From Candidatus Omnitrophota bacterium (GTDB lineage Bacteria > Omnitrophota > Gorgyraeia > 2-01-FULL-45-10), in contig JAPLMH010000079.1 of assembly GCA_026387135.1 (NCBI GenBank), positions 1-7,937 on the forward strand: a DNA stretch of 7,937 nucleotides, in the 5' to 3' direction. Below the pieces are notes generated by a model that saw nothing but the letters and a program-made list of their open reading frames with translations, searched no databases and was not told the origin of the DNA. A program made the translations under genes and the position numbers. Shown in pieces: positions 6,251 through 7,937 of this stretch. Position 1 is the first letter of the stretch. Each line of letters starts with the position of its first letter.

Positions 6251-6547
6251 GTGCAAATAGATAAAAAAGCCGTCACAAAAGTAGCCCTTCTCTCGAGATT
6301 GGAATTGGATGAGAAGGAGACGGAGCTCTATTCGACCCAATTAGCTGCTATATTATCATATATAGATAAGCTGAATGAGATAGACACTAAAGATGTCCTG
6401 CCCACAAGCCATGTTCTACCTAACCTCAAGAACGTGTTCAGAAAAGACTCTCTTAAAAACTCTCTAGATGCAGCCGATGTCCTCAGTAATGCGCCATCCA
6501 AAGAAGGTGATTTTTTCAAAGTCCCGCAGGTCATAGAAGGGAAGTAG
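6251..6547 (+). CDS. gatC: Aspartyl/glutamyl-tRNA amidotransferase subunit C
   Basis: Small subunit of GatCAB, the cytoplasmic complex that converts Glu-tRNA-Gln to Gln-tRNA-Gln and/or Asp-tRNA-Asn to Asn-tRNA-Asn. GatC wraps around GatA and stabilises its contact with GatB. The 98-residue length is normal for the family (about 95-100). Recognisable parts are the N-terminal VTKVALLSRLELDEKE helix, the LAAILSYIDKLNEIDT helix, the DVLPTSHVLP linker and the C-terminal VPQVIE ending, all typical of GatC. The start is GTG, supported by a strong Shine-Dalgarno. The stop TAG abuts the gatA ATG with no gap, so the two subunits are made by coupled translation. Confidence 0.96.
   Translation: MQIDKKAVTKVALLSRLELDEKETELYSTQLAAILSYIDKLNEIDTKDVLPTSHVLPNLKNVFRKDSLKNSLDAADVLSNAPSKEGDFFKVPQVIEGK
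6536..6542 (+). promoter_or_regulatory. Shine-Dalgarno GAAGGGA for gatA, inside the gatC 3' end
   Basis: GAAGGGA lies in the last codons of gatC and ends 5 nt before the gatA ATG at 6548. It supports that ATG as the start and shows that gatA does not rely on termination-reinitiation alone. Confidence 0.65.
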
Positions 6548-7937
6548 ATGGAAAATCTTTATTCGCTGACCGCCCACGAACTGAAAGAAAAAATAGATAA
6601 AGGCGCTCTTACCCCATCCGATATCCTCGATTCATTATTCAAAAGAATAGAATCTCTCGATAAAAAGATAAAAGCTTTCGTTACCCTGAATAAGAACGCC
6701 GCATCCCTTCTGTCGAAAGATAAGGCCGGAAAGTTATACGGGATACCCGTTCTTGTGAAAGATAATATATGCGTCAAGGGCGAAGCTACAACATGCGCAT
6801 CCAGGATGCTGAAAGGCTTCAAGCCGCCGTACGACGCCACGGTCATAAAGAGACTTAAAAACGAAGGCGCCGCCCTCATAGGGAAAGCCAATATGGATGA
6901 ATTCGCTTTCGGGTCATCCTGCGAAACTTCCTGCTACGGTCCCACAAAAAACCCATGGAATACGGATAGGATACCGGGCGGTTCTAGCGGCGGCTCCGCT
7001 GCCGCGGTGGCCAGCGACGAGACCATACTGGCGCTCGGTTCGGATACGGGTGGATCGATCAGACAGCCGGCAAGCCTCTGCGGGGTAGTGGGCCTGAAGC
7101 CCACATACGGGAGAGTATCCAGATACGGTCTTATAGCTTTCGCTTCGAGTCTCGACCAGATAGGGCCTATCACAAAAGATGTGAGAGACTCCGCACTCGT
7201 GATGAATGTTATCGCAGGATACGACGAGATGGATTCGACGTGCGTCGATATGCCCGTTCCCGATTATACCAAGTCGCTTCTTAAAGACGTCAAGGGTCTA
7301 AAGGTAGGAGTCCCAAAAGAGTATTTTATTGAGGGCATAGACAAAGAGGTTGAAACGAGCGTGCGAAGATCGATAGATATCTTACGGGATCTCGGCGCCA
7401 AGATCGTGGAGATAGCATTGCCCCACACACAATATGCGGTCAGCACATACTACATAGTCGCTCCCGCTGAAGCGAGCTCCAACCTGGCGCGATTCGACGG
7501 CGTACAATATGGGTTCAGGGCTCTGGATGCCAAAGACCTGATAGATATGTACATTAAGACGCGTTCGAAAGGATTCGGCAACGAGGCTAAGAGAAGGATA
7601 CTCCTGGGCACATACTGCCTCTCCACAGGTTATTACGACGCCTATTACCTTAAGGCCCAAAAGGTCAGGACCAAGATAAAAGAGGATTTTGATAACGCGT
7701 TCAAACTGTGCGATCTCGTAGTAACTCCGACAACGCCCACTCCGGCATTCAAGATAGGAGAGAAGACCAAAGATCCGCTGAGCATGTATCTGTCCGACAT
7801 ATTCACCATCTCTGCCAATCTGGCGGGACTTCCGGCCATATCGATCCCATGCGGGTTCTCAAAAGACTCTCTTCCTATAGGGCTGCATATGCTTGCAAAA
7901 CCATTTGATGAAGAGACATTATTCAGGGCGGCATATG
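6548..7937 (+). CDS. gatA: Aspartyl/glutamyl-tRNA amidotransferase subunit A (3' end outside window)
   Basis: Amidase-signature subunit of GatCAB. It releases ammonia from glutamine, which is channelled to GatB to amidate mischarged tRNA. The frame is open from ATG 6548 to the window edge, giving 463 complete codons; compared with about 485 residues for S. aureus GatA, only some 20 are missing. The Ser-cisSer-Lys triad is visible: Lys71 in GIPVLVKDNI, cis-Ser146 in PGGSSGGSAAAVA and nucleophile Ser170 in GSDTGGSIRQPA. Their spacings of 75 and 24 residues equal those of S. aureus Lys79, Ser154 and Ser178. GLKPTYGRVSRYGLIAFASS and DQIGPITKDV follow as expected. Near the edge, ISANLAGLPAISIPCGF and PIGLHMLAKPFDE are typical of the C-terminal third. 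gatB is expected just downstream but is not in view. Which tRNA is the substrate cannot be told from this window. Confidence 0.97.
   Translation, partial: MENLYSLTAHELKEKIDKGALTPSDILDSLFKRIESLDKKIKAFVTLNKNAASLLSKDKAGKLYGIPVLVKDNICVKGEATTCASRMLKGFKPPYDATVIKRLKNEGAALIGKANMDEFAFGSSCETSCYGPTKNPWNTDRIPGGSSGGSAAAVASDETILALGSDTGGSIRQPASLCGVVGLKPTYGRVSRYGLIAFASSLDQIGPITKDVRDSALVMNVIAGYDEMDSTCVDMPVPDYTKSLLKDVKGLKVGVPKEYFIEGIDKEVETSVRRSIDILRDLGAKIVEIALPHTQYAVSTYYIVAPAEASSNLARFDGVQYGFRALDAKDLIDMYIKTRSKGFGNEAKRRILLGTYCLSTGYYDAYYLKAQKVRTKIKEDFDNAFKLCDLVVTPTTPTPAFKIGEKTKDPLSMYLSDIFTISANLAGLPAISIPCGFSKDSLPIGLHMLAKPFDEETLFRAAY

Noticed and set aside
6897..7908. Several small + and - strand frames within gatA
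   Set aside because: They are out-of-frame shadows of the continuous gatA frame, which has an intact amidase triad and no stop up to the window edge.

Overview
The window is a dense, single-strand housekeeping block. Seven genes all lie on the + strand, with no rRNA, tRNA, CRISPR array or mobile element and almost no intergenic DNA. Order: 3' part of argS, a strongly shortened mfd-like gene, a parvulin-type (PpiC) lipoprotein gene, a surA-like gene, pdxA, rsmA/ksgA, gatC and the 5' part of gatA, which runs off the right edge.

The organism looks like a Gram-negative (two-membrane) bacterium. One gene has a lipobox signal and another a SurA-like periplasmic chaperone. GatCAB implies indirect aminoacylation of tRNA-Gln and/or tRNA-Asn. 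TAG, TGA and TAA all act as stops, so the code is standard bacterial. Base composition is about half GC by eye, with many ATA, AGG and AGA codons. That style and the gene set would fit an uncultured lineage such as Omnitrophota, but this is an impression, not a demonstration. The order surA-pdxA-rsmA is the same as in the E. coli surA-pdxA-rsmA-apaGH operon.

Region 1-2613 holds argS and mfd, separated by only 3 nt (tandem stops TAG TGA, then ATG). Region 2591-6196 is a four-gene run that probably starts from a very strong-looking extended -10 promoter. That promoter overlaps the 3' end of mfd and should give a nearly leaderless transcript for the lipoprotein gene. The genes in the run overlap or are 3 nt apart: lipoprotein, surA, pdxA (14-nt overlap), rsmA (22-nt overlap). 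The only true intergenic gap, 6197-6250, carries a consensus -35 box, possible -10 boxes and a clear Shine-Dalgarno, and starts the gatCA transcription unit.

The most interesting object is the 630-residue Mfd-like protein. It has the RNA-polymerase-interaction domain and a complete RecG-like translocase with the TRG motif. Of the N-terminal UvrB-like part it keeps only a piece matching domain 2, and it begins and ends at domain boundaries: domains 1a, 1b, 3 and the C-terminal D7 are absent. Two of the three domain-2 residues known to contact UvrA in E. coli are replaced. This suggests an RNA polymerase translocase that may have lost its repair-coupling half. A second point is that the SurA-like protein lacks the conserved parvulin histidine, while its lipoprotein neighbour keeps it.
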